Positions 1-8,259 of a DNA stretch of 64,000 nucleotides are shown here, piece by piece. The notes below the pieces were generated by a model. The model had not been told where the DNA came from. It did no database searches and saw only the letters and a program-made list of their open reading frames with translations. Source of the DNA: Ectopseudomonas mendocina (lineage in GTDB: Bacteria > Pseudomonadota > Gammaproteobacteria > Pseudomonadales > Pseudomonadaceae); assembly GCF_008041835.1 (NCBI RefSeq), contig NZ_VRYE01000026.1, positions 62,001-126,000 on the forward strand, in the 5' to 3' direction. The stretch's first letter is position 1, and every line of letters starts with the position of its first letter. A program made the position numbers and the translations under genes.

Positions 1-280
1 TTACCGAAGCAGCGACAGCCACACGCCCGACGCTACGCCAGATTGGTGTCTTGCGGGCCGGAGCGGCCTCCTCGGCCAGCGCAGCGGAAACCGCCGACGC
101 GATATCCAATTGCGGCACCAGCAACTCACGATGCATGGCAGCACGGGCAATCTGGTAACGCGACCAGGTACCACGCAACTCGCCATCCTCGCTCGCTGCC
201 AGCACTCGCCGCAGTTCCAGTTCGTCCGCTTCGTTATCCATCACCGCGGACAGCGATTCCTGCAGGGTTTCACGACTCAT
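1..280 (-). CDS. mucA: Anti-sigma factor MucA (RseA family), C-terminus beyond window
   Basis: This is the N-terminal part of the inner-membrane anti-sigma factor that holds AlgU inactive. The ATG is at 280-278 and about 93 residues can be read before the window edge. The protein starts MSRETLQESLSAVMDNEADE and continues with the ELELRRVL segment and an alanine-rich linker, typical of the cytoplasmic AlgU-binding domain of MucA/RseA. The membrane segment and periplasmic domain lie outside the window. It follows algU by 29 bases on the same strand, the usual algU-mucA order. In P. aeruginosa, envelope stress leads to proteolysis of MucA and release of AlgU. Whether this copy is intact cannot be judged here. 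Confidence 0.93.
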   Translation of the reverse strand, partial: MSRETLQESLSAVMDNEADELELRRVLAASEDGELRGTWSRYQIARAAMHRELLVPQLDIASAVSAALAEEAAPARKTPIWRSVGRVAVAASV

Positions 281-309
281 GGCGTCCTCTCTTGGCTGTC
301 GCCGCTGTC

Positions 310-891
310 TCAGGTTTCCTGCAACAGAGGCTGCAGGGACTTATCGATTGCCTCACGCGCACGGAAGATCCGTGAACGCACCGTACCTACCGGACAGTGC
401 ATCACATTGGCAATGTCCTCGTAACTCAAGCCTTCGAACTCGCGCAAGGTCAGGGCCGTGCGCAAGTCGTCTGGCAGCTGGGCGATGGTTCGATGCACGG
501 TGGCCTCGATCTCATCTCGCAGCAATGCCCGCTCCGGTGACTCGATGTCCTTGAGGCCATGATCGCCATCGTAGAACTCCGCATCATCGCTGCTGACATC
601 GCTATCCGGCGGCCGACGGCCGCGCGATACCAGGTAATTCTTCGCCGTGTTGATGGCGATGCGATACAGCCATGTGTAGAACGCGCTGTCACCGCGAAAG
701 TTTCCAAGTGCTCGGTAAGCTTTTACGAACGCTTCCTGAGCGACATCCTGAGCCTCGTGAGTGTCGTGCACGAATCGCACGATCAGACCAAGGATCTTGT
801 GCTGATACTTCAGCACCAACAGATCGAAGGCACGCTTGTCGCCGCGCTGCACTCGCTCGACCAGTTGCTGATCGTCTTCCTGGGTTAGCAT
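310..891 (-). CDS. algU: RNA polymerase ECF sigma factor AlgU/RpoE
   Basis: Extracytoplasmic-function sigma factor controlling envelope stress and, in Pseudomonas, alginate genes. It is 193 aa, the same length as P. aeruginosa AlgU. The region 2 signature QEAFVKAYRALGNFRGDS followed by FYTWLYRIAINTAKNYL gives the -10 recognition helix. The region 4 helix-turn-helix is LSYEDIANVMHCPVGTVRSR near the C-terminus and recognises the GGAACTT-type -35 box. The start MLTQEDDQQLVERVQRGD matches the family start. It is the first gene of the algU-mucA operon and diverges from nadB. A GGAACCTT inverted repeat at 1149-1174 upstream could be an autoregulatory sigma-E-type promoter (inference). Confidence 0.97.
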   Translation of the reverse strand: MLTQEDDQQLVERVQRGDKRAFDLLVLKYQHKILGLIVRFVHDTHEAQDVAQEAFVKAYRALGNFRGDSAFYTWLYRIAINTAKNYLVSRGRRPPDSDVSSDDAEFYDGDHGLKDIESPERALLRDEIEATVHRTIAQLPDDLRTALTLREFEGLSYEDIANVMHCPVGTVRSRIFRAREAIDKSLQPLLQET

Positions 892-1259
892 GGACTCTCC
901 TCATGACGCCTGGAGGAGGCCTGCAGCCGAAGGCCAATCAGCTTGCAAAGATAGACTCGGGCCTTACACAAAAGTTCTCCCCCCCCAAGCAAGCTTCCTG
1001 CAGAGTTGTTCTGCCCTCTGCCAGGAACGGCACCAGCGGAACCTCTCCGCTCGTGCAAATAATCTTATCGCCGCCCATCTCCACATCCGTCGCTGACGTC
1101 AGATGCAGGCACGCGCAAGCGCTCTCCCTTATACGGGCGACCCTCTATGGAACCTTAATGCCTAAAAAGGTTCCTGAGCACAGCAGTCGGTCATAAGTCA
1201 TCTATTGTGCCGATGCCCCTCTCTATATACTAGGGCTCGCTTACCTGCGGAACTCGGAC
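892..1259. promoter_or_regulatory. Divergent algU/nadB intergenic region with GGAACCTT inverted repeat
   Basis: This 368-bp gap separates algU from nadB and holds no credible gene. At 1149-1174 there is an 8-bp-arm inverted repeat, GGAACCTT and AAGGTTCC with a 10-base centre. On either strand GGAACC is followed about 17 bases later by TCC, so it resembles the GGAAC...TC layout of sigma-E/AlgU promoters, but the -10 element is imperfect. For nadB, a TATACT at 1226-1231 with TTGTGC at 1205-1210 (15-base spacing) is a weak sigma-70 candidate about 30 bases before the start codon. Confidence 0.35.
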
Positions 1260-2891
1260 ATGAGCCAACATTTCCAGCACGACGTACTGATCATCGGTAG
1301 CGGTGCTGCCGGCCTGACCCTCGCCCTGACACTCCCCAGCCATCTGCGCATTGCAGTGCTGAGCAAAGGCAACCTGGCCAACGGCTCCACCTACTGGGCT
1401 CAAGGCGGCGTAGCGGCCGTACTGGACGACACCGACACGGTCGAATCCCACGTTGCCGACACCCTGATAGCCGGCGCCGGCCTGTGTCGTGAAGACGCCG
1501 TGCGCTTCACCGTGGAACACAGCCGCGAAGCCATCCAGTGGCTGATCGACCAGGGCGTACCCTTTACCCGCGATGACGAAACCGCACGCGAGGATGGCGG
1601 CTTCGAATTTCATCTGACTCGCGAGGGTGGCCACAGTCATCGACGCATCATTCACGCCGCCGATGCCACCGGCGCAGCGATTTTCAACACGCTGCTGGAA
1701 CAGGCCAGGCAGCGCTCGAACATCGAATTGCTGGAGCAGCGCGTCGCCGTCGACCTGATCACCGAGCGCAAGCTCGGCCTGGACGGTGAGCGCTGCCTTG
1801 GGGCTTACGTACTCGACCGTGCTCGCGGCGAGGTGGATACCTTCAGCGCGCGCTTCGTGATTCTCGCCACCGGCGGTGCCGCCAAGGTCTATCTCTACAC
1901 CAGCAACCCGGACGGCGCCTGTGGCGATGGCATCGCCATGGCCTGGCGCGCCGGCTGCCGCGTCGGCAACCTGGAGTTCAATCAGTTCCATCCCACCTGC
2001 CTGTATCACCCGCAGGCCAAGAGTTTCCTGATCACCGAAGCCGTGCGCGGCGAAGGTGGCCTGCTCAAACTGCCCAATGGCGAACGCTTCATGCAGCGCT
2101 TCGATGAGCGCGCCGAACTGGCGCCGCGCGACATCGTCGCCCGCGCCATCGACCATGAAATGAAGCGCCTGGGCGTCGACTGCGTCTATCTGGATATCAG
2201 CCACAAGCCGGCCGAGTTCATCAAGAGCCACTTCCCCACCGTTTACGAACGCTGCCTGGGCTTTGGCATCGATATCACCCAACAGGCCATACCGGTGGTG
2301 CCGGCCGCACATTACACCTGCGGCGGCGTCGTGGTCGATCAGCACGGTCGCACCGACGTGCCCGGCCTGTACGCCATCGGTGAAACCAGCTTTACCGGTC
2401 TGCATGGCGCCAACCGCATGGCCAGCAATTCGCTGCTCGAGTGCTTCGTCTATGCACGCTCGGCCTGTGCCGATATCAGCGAACAGCTGGACACCGTCGG
2501 CATGCCGGCCAACCTGCCGGGCTGGGACGCCAGCCAGGTAACCGACTCGGACGAAGATGTGATCATCGCCCACAACTGGGATGAACTACGGCGCTTCATG
2601 TGGGACTACGTCGGTATCGTGCGCACCAACAAACGCCTGCAGCGCGCCCAGCATCGCGTGCGCCTGCTGCTCGACGAGATCGATGAGTTCTACAGCAATT
2701 ACAAGGTCAGTCGCGACCTGATCGAACTGCGCAATCTGGCGCTGGTGGCTGAACTGATGATTACCTCGGCCATGCAGCGCCGTGAGAGTCGCGGCCTGCA
2801 CTACACCCTCGACTATCCGGAGCAGCTGGCCGAAGCACGTGACACTATCCTGACCCCGGCGCCCCAGGCTCAGCCCAGCGCCGCCGGCTGA
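1260..2891 (+). CDS. nadB: L-aspartate oxidase NadB
   Basis: FAD enzyme that oxidises L-aspartate to iminoaspartate, the first step of de novo NAD synthesis (quinolinate is then made by NadA). It is 543 aa, slightly longer than E. coli NadB (about 540). The dinucleotide-binding motif [11 protein letters not shown] is at residues 13-23. The family substrate/flavin segments are present ([48 protein letters not shown]), and a helical C-terminal domain as in fumarate reductase/succinate dehydrogenase flavoproteins runs from about residue 430. The start follows a short leader after TATACT. The last 47 bases overlap the convergent ygfX gene. NAD salvage genes lie far away at 49-52 kb. Confidence 0.98.
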   Translation: MSQHFQHDVLIIGSGAAGLTLALTLPSHLRIAVLSKGNLANGSTYWAQGGVAAVLDDTDTVESHVADTLIAGAGLCREDAVRFTVEHSREAIQWLIDQGVPFTRDDETAREDGGFEFHLTREGGHSHRRIIHAADATGAAIFNTLLEQARQRSNIELLEQRVAVDLITERKLGLDGERCLGAYVLDRARGEVDTFSARFVILATGGAAKVYLYTSNPDGACGDGIAMAWRAGCRVGNLEFNQFHPTCLYHPQAKSFLITEAVRGEGGLLKLPNGERFMQRFDERAELAPRDIVARAIDHEMKRLGVDCVYLDISHKPAEFIKSHFPTVYERCLGFGIDITQQAIPVVPAAHYTCGGVVVDQHGRTDVPGLYAIGETSFTGLHGANRMASNSLLECFVYARSACADISEQLDTVGMPANLPGWDASQVTDSDEDVIIAHNWDELRRFMWDYVGIVRTNKRLQRAQHRVRLLLDEIDEFYSNYKVSRDLIELRNLALVAELMITSAMQRRESRGLHYTLDYPEQLAEARDTILTPAPQAQPSAAG

Positions 2892-3312
2892 ACTTCAGCC
2901 GCAAGCGCAGGCGCCGGTGCTGCTCGGGCGCCAACGCATCGCGGGCAATGCACAGCCCTCGACTGAAACGCTGACCTGGCAGGCGATAGCGCAGCACCAC
3001 CGCCAGCGGCAACGCCAGGCTGTCCGGGCGCAGTTGCACCGCCTGCCAGCCTGCTGCAACGCTGTACAGATGCCAGCCGAATCCATCACGACGCAAACCC
3101 GTGATGGCCTGTGGCGCAGTCAACAAGACGTGTCGCGGCAGCACCCAGGCTGCATGTGCCAGGCATGCCACCAGTGACAGCAGCTTTGACCAGAGGGGAA
3201 TGTCGGCCAGCCAGGGCGCCAGCAAGGCCAGCGCCAGGACCGACAGGTAGAGCCTCAGCAGCCAGCGTGAGGGCTGCCAACGGCACTCGAAGGCATCACT
3301 TGGGTTGGACAC
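2845..3312 (-). CDS. ygfX: YgfX-family membrane protein
   Basis: 155-aa protein with two adjacent membrane segments at about residues 16-55 and a basic cytoplasmic C-terminus ending in an arginine-rich stretch. Its position directly after sdhE, with a 17-base overlap, matches the conserved sdhE-ygfX pair (YgfX/CptA family). In E. coli YgfX has been reported to inhibit cell division and cytoskeletal proteins, with SdhE/YgfY as partner; whether that holds here is unknown. Identification rests on topology, length and context more than on a sharp motif. The 3' end overlaps nadB on the other strand by 47 bases. Confidence 0.75.
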   Translation of the reverse strand: MSNPSDAFECRWQPSRWLLRLYLSVLALALLAPWLADIPLWSKLLSLVACLAHAAWVLPRHVLLTAPQAITGLRRDGFGWHLYSVAAGWQAVQLRPDSLALPLAVVLRYRLPGQRFSRGLCIARDALAPEQHRRLRLRLKFSRRRWAEPGAPGSG

Positions 3313-3550
3313 GGTCCAGGATCATGCGCACGATATGGCGCAGGTCGGCATCCTCGGGTTCGCCACGCTGCATGAACCAGCCGAACATGTCCTGATCCTC
3401 GCACTCCAGCAGCTTGCGGTAACGCGCCTGGTTCTCGGCATCCAGGGTCGCGTAGACCTCCTGAACGAACGGCACCAGCAATACATCCAGCTCCAGCATG
3501 CCACGACGGCTATGCCAGAACAGGCGATTCAGTTCACTTTGCTCAACCAT
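3296..3550 (-). CDS. sdhE: FAD assembly factor SdhE
   Basis: Small 84-aa protein that promotes covalent flavinylation of succinate dehydrogenase SdhA. It has the family's RRGMLELD motif (RGxxE, needed for flavinylation in SdhE) near residue 15, and then the acidic helical bundle ending [16 protein letters not shown]. The start was taken at ATG 3550-3548, not at the longer in-frame extension to 3697, because [18 protein letters not shown] matches the usual family start. It is transcribed first in a two-gene unit with ygfX and diverges from ygfZ. Confidence 0.93.
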   Translation of the reverse strand: MVEQSELNRLFWHSRRGMLELDVLLVPFVQEVYATLDAENQARYRKLLECEDQDMFGWFMQRGEPEDADLRHIVRMILDRVQPK

Positions 3551-3695
3551 GCAACGGACTCCTCGAACGAGGGCGGCAGTATAACGGCGAATTGTCTCGC
3601 TGTTCACCGAGGCGCAGCGCAATTGCGCTGACAAGGCCCTACCACGCCCACTATGATGATGCCCCTGACCTTTATCCAGCGATTCGATTTGCACC

Positions 3696-4637
3696 ATGGC
3701 CGATAGCGCTTACTTCACCCTCCTCGATCACGAAGGCCTGCTCGCCGTGCGCGGCGCGGACGCGGCCAAGTTTCTGCAGGGCCAGGTGACCTGCAACCTC
3801 AATTACCTGAGTGCCAGCCAATCCAGCCTTGGCGCCCGCTGCACGCCCAAGGGCCGCATGCTGTCGAGCTTCCGTATCGTCCCGGTGGACGACGGCTATC
3901 TGCTGTCCATGGCCCGCGAACTGATCGAGTCACAGCAGGCCGACCTGCAAAAATATGCGGTGTTCTCCAAATCCAGGCTCAGCGATGAAAGCAGCGCCTG
4001 GGTGCGTTTCGGCCTGTCTGGCGGTGATGCCGTACTGAACGAGCTTGGCCTGCAGTTGGGAGCTGCCAGCGACACCATCGCCCGTACCGACTCGTTGCTT
4101 GCCGTACGCCTGAGCGATGGCCGTGCCGAACTCTGGGCGCCAACAGAGGACGCGCAAGCGCTGCAAGCCAAGCTGGCCGCACGACTACCACACGCGCCAC
4201 TGAACGACTGGCTGCTGGCTCAGATCCGTGCGGGCGTGGGCCAGGTGTTCGGCGCGACACGCGAGCGGTTCATCCCGCAGATGATCAATCTGCAGGCACT
4301 GGGCGGCGTCAGTTTCAAGAAAGGCTGCTACACCGGCCAGGAAATCGTCGCGCGCATGCAGTATCTGGGCAAACTCAAGCGACGCCTGCAGCGCCTGCGC
4401 CTGGTCGGTGCGGCTGTGCCGGCCGTCGGCGTCGAACTGTTCTCGCCCGTTCATGGTTCCAGCGTTGGCGAAGTGGTGCTGGCGGCCCAGGCCGGCGACG
4501 CCATCGAGTTGCTCGCCGTGCTGCAGGAAGATGCCGTGAACGACGGCCGCATTCACCTCGGCAGCAGTGAAGGCCCGACGCTGACCCTGCTCGACCTGCC
4601 TTATCAGCTGGATGCCGACAAGGAAATCCAGCGCTGA
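3696..4637 (+). CDS. ygfZ: tRNA-modifying protein YgfZ (folate-dependent Fe-S protein)
   Basis: 313-aa member of the YgfZ/GcvT-like family, a folate-binding protein needed for activity of some Fe-S enzymes such as the tRNA methylthiotransferase MiaB. The diagnostic motif KGCYTGQE(I)VAR, with its conserved cysteine, is at about residues 209-220. The N-terminal half has the aminomethyltransferase-like pattern ([22 protein letters not shown]). The start overlaps the divergent sdhE leader. The neighbouring sdhE also serves flavin/Fe-S enzyme assembly, and the two are commonly adjacent in gamma-proteobacteria. Confidence 0.95.
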   Translation: MADSAYFTLLDHEGLLAVRGADAAKFLQGQVTCNLNYLSASQSSLGARCTPKGRMLSSFRIVPVDDGYLLSMARELIESQQADLQKYAVFSKSRLSDESSAWVRFGLSGGDAVLNELGLQLGAASDTIARTDSLLAVRLSDGRAELWAPTEDAQALQAKLAARLPHAPLNDWLLAQIRAGVGQVFGATRERFIPQMINLQALGGVSFKKGCYTGQEIVARMQYLGKLKRRLQRLRLVGAAVPAVGVELFSPVHGSSVGEVVLAAQAGDAIELLAVLQEDAVNDGRIHLGSSEGPTLTLLDLPYQLDADKEIQR

Positions 4638-4683
4638 CTAAACTTCCCTGGCGCCGTATCGGATCGCCTAAGAGAGCCACTTC

Positions 4684-5520
4684 ATGAGCAAGCTTGCTGA
4701 AAAAGTCCAACAGGAACTGATCCACGCCATCGAGAACGATGAGCTGGTACTGCCCACCCTGCCCGAGGTGGCGTTGCGGGTGCGTGAAGCAGCGGAAGAC
4801 CCGGACGTCGGTATTCCGCAGATCAGCAAGGTAATCGGCAATGACGCTGCCCTCACCGCGCGCATCATCAAGGTGGTCAACAGCCCGCTGCTGCGTAGCA
4901 ACAAGGAAATCACCGACCTGCAGATGGCGGTCAGCCGCCTGGGTATCAACTACACCTGCAACCTGGCCACCGGCCTGGCCATGGAGCAGATGTTCCAGGC
5001 CACCACCGACGTGGTCGACCGCAAGATGCGCGAAGTGTGGAACAAGAGCACCGAGATCGCCGGCATCTGCCATGTCCTGTGCCGCCACTACACCCGCCTG
5101 ATGCCCGATCAGGCCACGCTCGCTGGTCTGGTGCACCAGATTGGCGTGCTGCCGATTCTCACCTACGCCGAAGAACACAACGAACTGCTGGCCGACTCCA
5201 TCAGCCTCAACCACGTGATCGAGCAGATTCACCCGATCATCGGCGACAAGATCCTGCGCACCTGGGAGTTTCCCGAGCCTATCGCCATCGTGCCCAGCCA
5301 GTACCTGGATTTCACGCGCGACTCGGCCAAGGTCGACTACGTCGACATCGTCCAGGTCGCCACGCTGCAGAGCTACCTGGGCAGCGAGCACCCTTACACC
5401 CAGCTGGACTGGAGCAAGGTGCCGGCGTTCGCCAAGCTCGGTCTTGATCCGCAGGTCGATATGCAGGCTGACGAAGACCTCTCCGCCGCCATGGAAGCGG
5501 CCATGAGCATGCTGCAATAA
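4684..5520 (+). CDS. HDOD domain protein
   Basis: 278-aa protein consisting almost entirely of an HDOD domain: LPTLPEVALRVREAAEDPDVGIPQISKVIGNDAALTARIIKVVNSPLL at about 20-65, then LQMAVSRLGI and a C-terminal helical part with LAGLVHQIGVLPIL. HDOD proteins look like HD phosphohydrolases that have lost the metal-binding residues and usually act as signalling scaffolds. No output or receiver domain is attached. The AGAGAGCC sequence about 8 bases before the ATG is a reasonable ribosome site. A truncated solute-binding-protein fragment starts immediately after the stop codon. Confidence 0.9.
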   Translation: MSKLAEKVQQELIHAIENDELVLPTLPEVALRVREAAEDPDVGIPQISKVIGNDAALTARIIKVVNSPLLRSNKEITDLQMAVSRLGINYTCNLATGLAMEQMFQATTDVVDRKMREVWNKSTEIAGICHVLCRHYTRLMPDQATLAGLVHQIGVLPILTYAEEHNELLADSISLNHVIEQIHPIIGDKILRTWEFPEPIAIVPSQYLDFTRDSAKVDYVDIVQVATLQSYLGSEHPYTQLDWSKVPAFAKLGLDPQVDMQADEDLSAAMEAAMSMLQ

Positions 5521-5525
5521 AAGCA

Positions 5526-5909
5526 CCTAGCCACGGATGGCAAAAATATGACTATGGCGAAGCCTTCCAGCAAGCAGAAGCTGCTGGCGAGTTCGAGGTG
5601 ATGCGCCTGAACGGCGATGAACAGGGACTACGCCAATTACTCGCCGGACGCATCGATCTGTTTCCGGTGGACAAGGTGGTGGGCTTCGACCTGCTCTATC
5701 AGAAATTCAGCGCAGCCGAACGCCAGCGCCTGAGCTTTCATCGCAAGCCTCTGCGCAGCGACAGTCTGCATCTGCTGCTATCGCGCGAGGTGCCGGGCAA
5801 TGACGAACTGATGCAACGCTTCAATCGCGGTCTGAATCAATTGCGCGACAGTGGCAGGGTTTCCCAGTACCTATTGGAGATTCAGCAGCCGCTAAGCCTC
5901 AGCCACTGA
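5526..5909 (+). pseudogene. C-terminal fragment of a periplasmic solute-binding protein (SBP_bac_3-like)
   Basis: From about 5526 the plus strand reads in frame as ...WQKYDYGEAFQQAEAAGEFEV and on to the stop at 5907-5909, giving about 125 residues. The pattern (YDYGEAF, then GLRQLLAGRIDLFPVDKVVG, then a C-terminal helix ELMQRFNRGLNQLRDSGRVSQYL) is that of the second lobe of amino-acid-type periplasmic binding proteins, normally about 250-270 aa with a signal peptide. The first half, the signal peptide and any ribosome site are missing. The GTG at 5598 would start inside a beta-strand. The coding similarity begins within about 25 bases of the HDOD stop codon, so a deletion probably removed the 5' half. 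The 3' end overlaps tctE by 18 bases. Confidence 0.75.
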
Positions 5910-7289
5910 TAACGGAAACTCGACACGTACCCGCAGGCCATGCGGCTGCGCTTGATGCAGGCTGATACGAGCCTGATGGGCGCGACAGATCTCACCAACG
6001 ATGGCCAAGCCGAGGCCTGCGCCATTGCCGAGGTTGCTACGTCGGTAGAAACGCTCGAAAACCTTCTCATGCTCGGCCTCGGGAATACCCGGCCCGTCAT
6101 CCTCGACCTCGAGTACCGAGGGCGCCAGCGCGCGGATGATCAGGTTGCCGCCGGCCGGTGTATGCGCCAATGCGTTATCCAGCAGGTTATTCAGTAACTC
6201 GTTGAGCAACGTGGGCTCGCCATCGATCCACACCGACTGATCAGCCTCCAGCGCCAGCGCGACACCACGGGCATGAGCCAGTGGCGCCATGGCCAGCCCC
6301 AGTTCACGCGCCAGCTGACTGAGATCGATACGCTGAGCACCGCCTTCGGTAATGGCTCGTGCACCGCTCTCGATACGCGCCAGGGACAGCAACTGATTGG
6401 CCAACGAAGTCAGACGATCACCTTGCTGTGCCACCTGCTCCAGAGTGCTGCGCCATTCCTCAGGCTGATCGGCGCGCAAGCCCAGGGTGATACGTGCCTT
6501 GAGCGCCGCCAGCGGCGTACGCAACTCATGCGCTGCATCGGCAATGAACTGTGACTGTCGCTCGAATAGCCCCTGCAAGCGCTCATTGAACTGGTTCAGC
6601 GTTTCCACCAGCGGCAGCACCTCACGTGGCAGCCCGCCGTCCGGCAGCGGCTGCAGGTCATCGCTGACCCGCTCAGCCACTTCCCGGCGCAATGCCTCCA
6701 GTGGCCGCAGCGCCAGATTCACCGCCAGCCACACCAACAGCAAGGCACCGACCGACAGTAGCCCCATGCGCCACAGGGTGCCGAGCAACAGTTCGCGGGC
6801 CATGCGCTCGCGTGCACCCTGGGTTTCCGCCACGCGGATTTCGGCGATACCGTTTAGCTGCGGCTCGCTGACTGGCTGCAGAAAGCTGACCACGCGTACG
6901 CCCTGATTGCGGTATTCGGCATCGTAGAAATGCGCCAGCGCCGGGTAATCATCGGTACGCGGCGTACCCGATGGCGGCGGCGGCAGATCCTCGTAACCGG
7001 AAACCTGGTTGCCCTGCAGATCGAGCACCTGGTAGTAAATGCGCCCAGCGCTATCGTAGGCGAAGGTATCCAGTGCCACGTAAGGAATGTTGGCACGCAG
7101 TCGACCGTCCTCAGCGTATAGACCGTCGGCGACCGCGCGCGCCGATGCCAGCAGCGTGCGGTCATAGGCGGTATCGGCTGCACGGCGCGCGCTCCAATAG
7201 GCGCTGACGCTACTCAGCAAAAGAATCAGCGACAGCAGCAGCGCCAGACGCCGCAAAAGACGCCCGCGCAGGCTGACGCCACGACTCAT
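5892..7289 (-). CDS. tctE: Sensor histidine kinase TctE
   Basis: 465-aa inner-membrane histidine kinase. It has an N-terminal membrane helix at about 12-31, a periplasmic sensor region of about 135 residues, a second membrane helix at about 170-193, a HAMP-like linker, the phospho-accepting H-box FIADAAHELRTPLAALK with His254, an N-box NELLNNLLDNALAHTP, and G-boxes VEDDGPGIPEAE and GAGLGLAIV. The sequence type and context (next to tctD, tctB and tctA) fit TctE, which senses tricarboxylates and controls the tctCBA uptake genes. All kinase boxes look intact. The start overlaps the tctD stop by 4 bases. Its partner regulator is truncated, so the system is probably non-functional as it stands (inference). 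Confidence 0.92.
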   Translation of the reverse strand: MSRGVSLRGRLLRRLALLLSLILLLSSVSAYWSARRAADTAYDRTLLASARAVADGLYAEDGRLRANIPYVALDTFAYDSAGRIYYQVLDLQGNQVSGYEDLPPPPSGTPRTDDYPALAHFYDAEYRNQGVRVVSFLQPVSEPQLNGIAEIRVAETQGARERMARELLLGTLWRMGLLSVGALLLVWLAVNLALRPLEALRREVAERVSDDLQPLPDGGLPREVLPLVETLNQFNERLQGLFERQSQFIADAAHELRTPLAALKARITLGLRADQPEEWRSTLEQVAQQGDRLTSLANQLLSLARIESGARAITEGGAQRIDLSQLARELGLAMAPLAHARGVALALEADQSVWIDGEPTLLNELLNNLLDNALAHTPAGGNLIIRALAPSVLEVEDDGPGIPEAEHEKVFERFYRRSNLGNGAGLGLAIVGEICRAHQARISLHQAQPHGLRVRVEFPLSVAEA

Positions 7290-7891
7290 GCCTCGACCGC
7301 CTCCAGCAGGTAACCAAGACCGCGGAAGGTGACGATGCGCACGGCGCTGCCCTCGAGCTTCTTGCGCAGGCGATGGATGTAGATCTCGATGGCATCCGGG
7401 CTGGCATCCTCGTCAAGGCCGAACACCTGCGCCGCCAGCTGTTCCTTGCTCATCACCCGACCCGGCCTGGCGATCATCGCCTCCAGCACAGCCTGTTCAC
7501 GGGCCGTGAGACTAAGCGCCTCGCCCTCGAGGCTGAAACGACGCGCCCCCAGGTCGTAGACCAGTTCGCCGCATCGTTGCAACTGCTCACCGCCTTGTAC
7601 ACTGCGCCGCAGCAGCGCTTTGACCCGAGCCTCCAGTTCGGTGAGCTCAAACGGCTTGGCCAGGTAATCATCGGCACCGAGATTGAGGCCATGCACACGG
7701 TCCCTGACCTCACCACGCGCGGTCAGCATCAGCACCGGCAGCGTCTGGCCACGGTCGCGCAAGCGCGCCAGTACAGCGAAACCATCCAGACGTGGCAGGC
7801 CGATATCGAGAATCACCAGGGCGTATTCCTCGCTGGTCAGCGCCAGATCGGCAGCGACGCCATCATGCAGCACGTCCACCGTCCAGCCGGC
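7286..7891 (-). pseudogene. tctD: 5'-truncated response regulator tctD
   Basis: OmpR-type regulator missing its start. The readable frame begins ...AGWTVDVLHDGVAADLAL, corresponding to roughly residue 25 of an intact receiver domain, and upstream it runs into a stop at 7903-7901. The phosphorylation site VILDIGLPRLDG, the TAR and LAKPF segments and the whole C-terminal winged helix (AIEIYIHRLRKKLEG, VRIVTFRGLGYLLE) are present. Lost are the start codon, the ribosome site, the first beta-strand and the acidic pair that binds Mg2+. A GTG at 7879 would give 197 aa but without a complete receiver fold. Beyond the break the sequence becomes the inside of tctB on the opposite strand. Confidence 0.85.
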
Positions 7892-8258
7892 CCCCTTCGC
7901 CTACGACCCTGTAGGGCCACGGGCCTACCCCCTGCTCCTGCTGAGCCTGATGGCCGCCGGCAGCCTGTGGCTCGTCTTCAAGCCTGGCCAGTTGGAGCTG
8001 CGCTTCAACCTGCAGACGATCAAGCGAGGCCTGCTGTGCATCTGCGTGCTGCTTTCCTATGCCCTGCTGTTCGAGAGCCTCGGCTTCGTAATCAGTACCG
8101 CGTTGGGCGCGTTTGCCCTCGGTCTGCTGTTCTCCGGCCGCGTGCTGCCCTGCGCAATCAGCGGCGTGTTGATGGGCGTTGTGCTCTACAGCCTGTTTGA
8201 CCTGTTGCTGGATGTGCCCCTGCCTCTGGGGCTGTTCGAAGCTTTTGTGGAGAGCTGA
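7892..8258 (+). pseudogene. tctB: 5'-truncated tctB, small subunit of tripartite tricarboxylate transporter
   Basis: The frame reads APFAYDPVGPRAYPLLLLSL and on through the remaining hydrophobic segments to ...LPLGLFEAFVES and a stop at 8256-8258. TctB subunits are about 145-160 aa with four membrane helices; the similarity here starts around residue 35-40, so the first helix and start codon are missing. The first in-frame ATG is near 7950, inside a membrane helix. The 3' end is intact and sits 1 base before the tctA start, as in normal tctBA operons. Without an N-terminal helix and without tctC the transporter is unlikely to work, although internal initiation cannot be excluded. Confidence 0.82.
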
Positions 8259-8259
8259 A

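Noticed and set aside
1230..2573. Antisense frame (447 codons) opposite nadB
   Set aside because: Covers a well-conserved enzyme gene; product has shadow composition.
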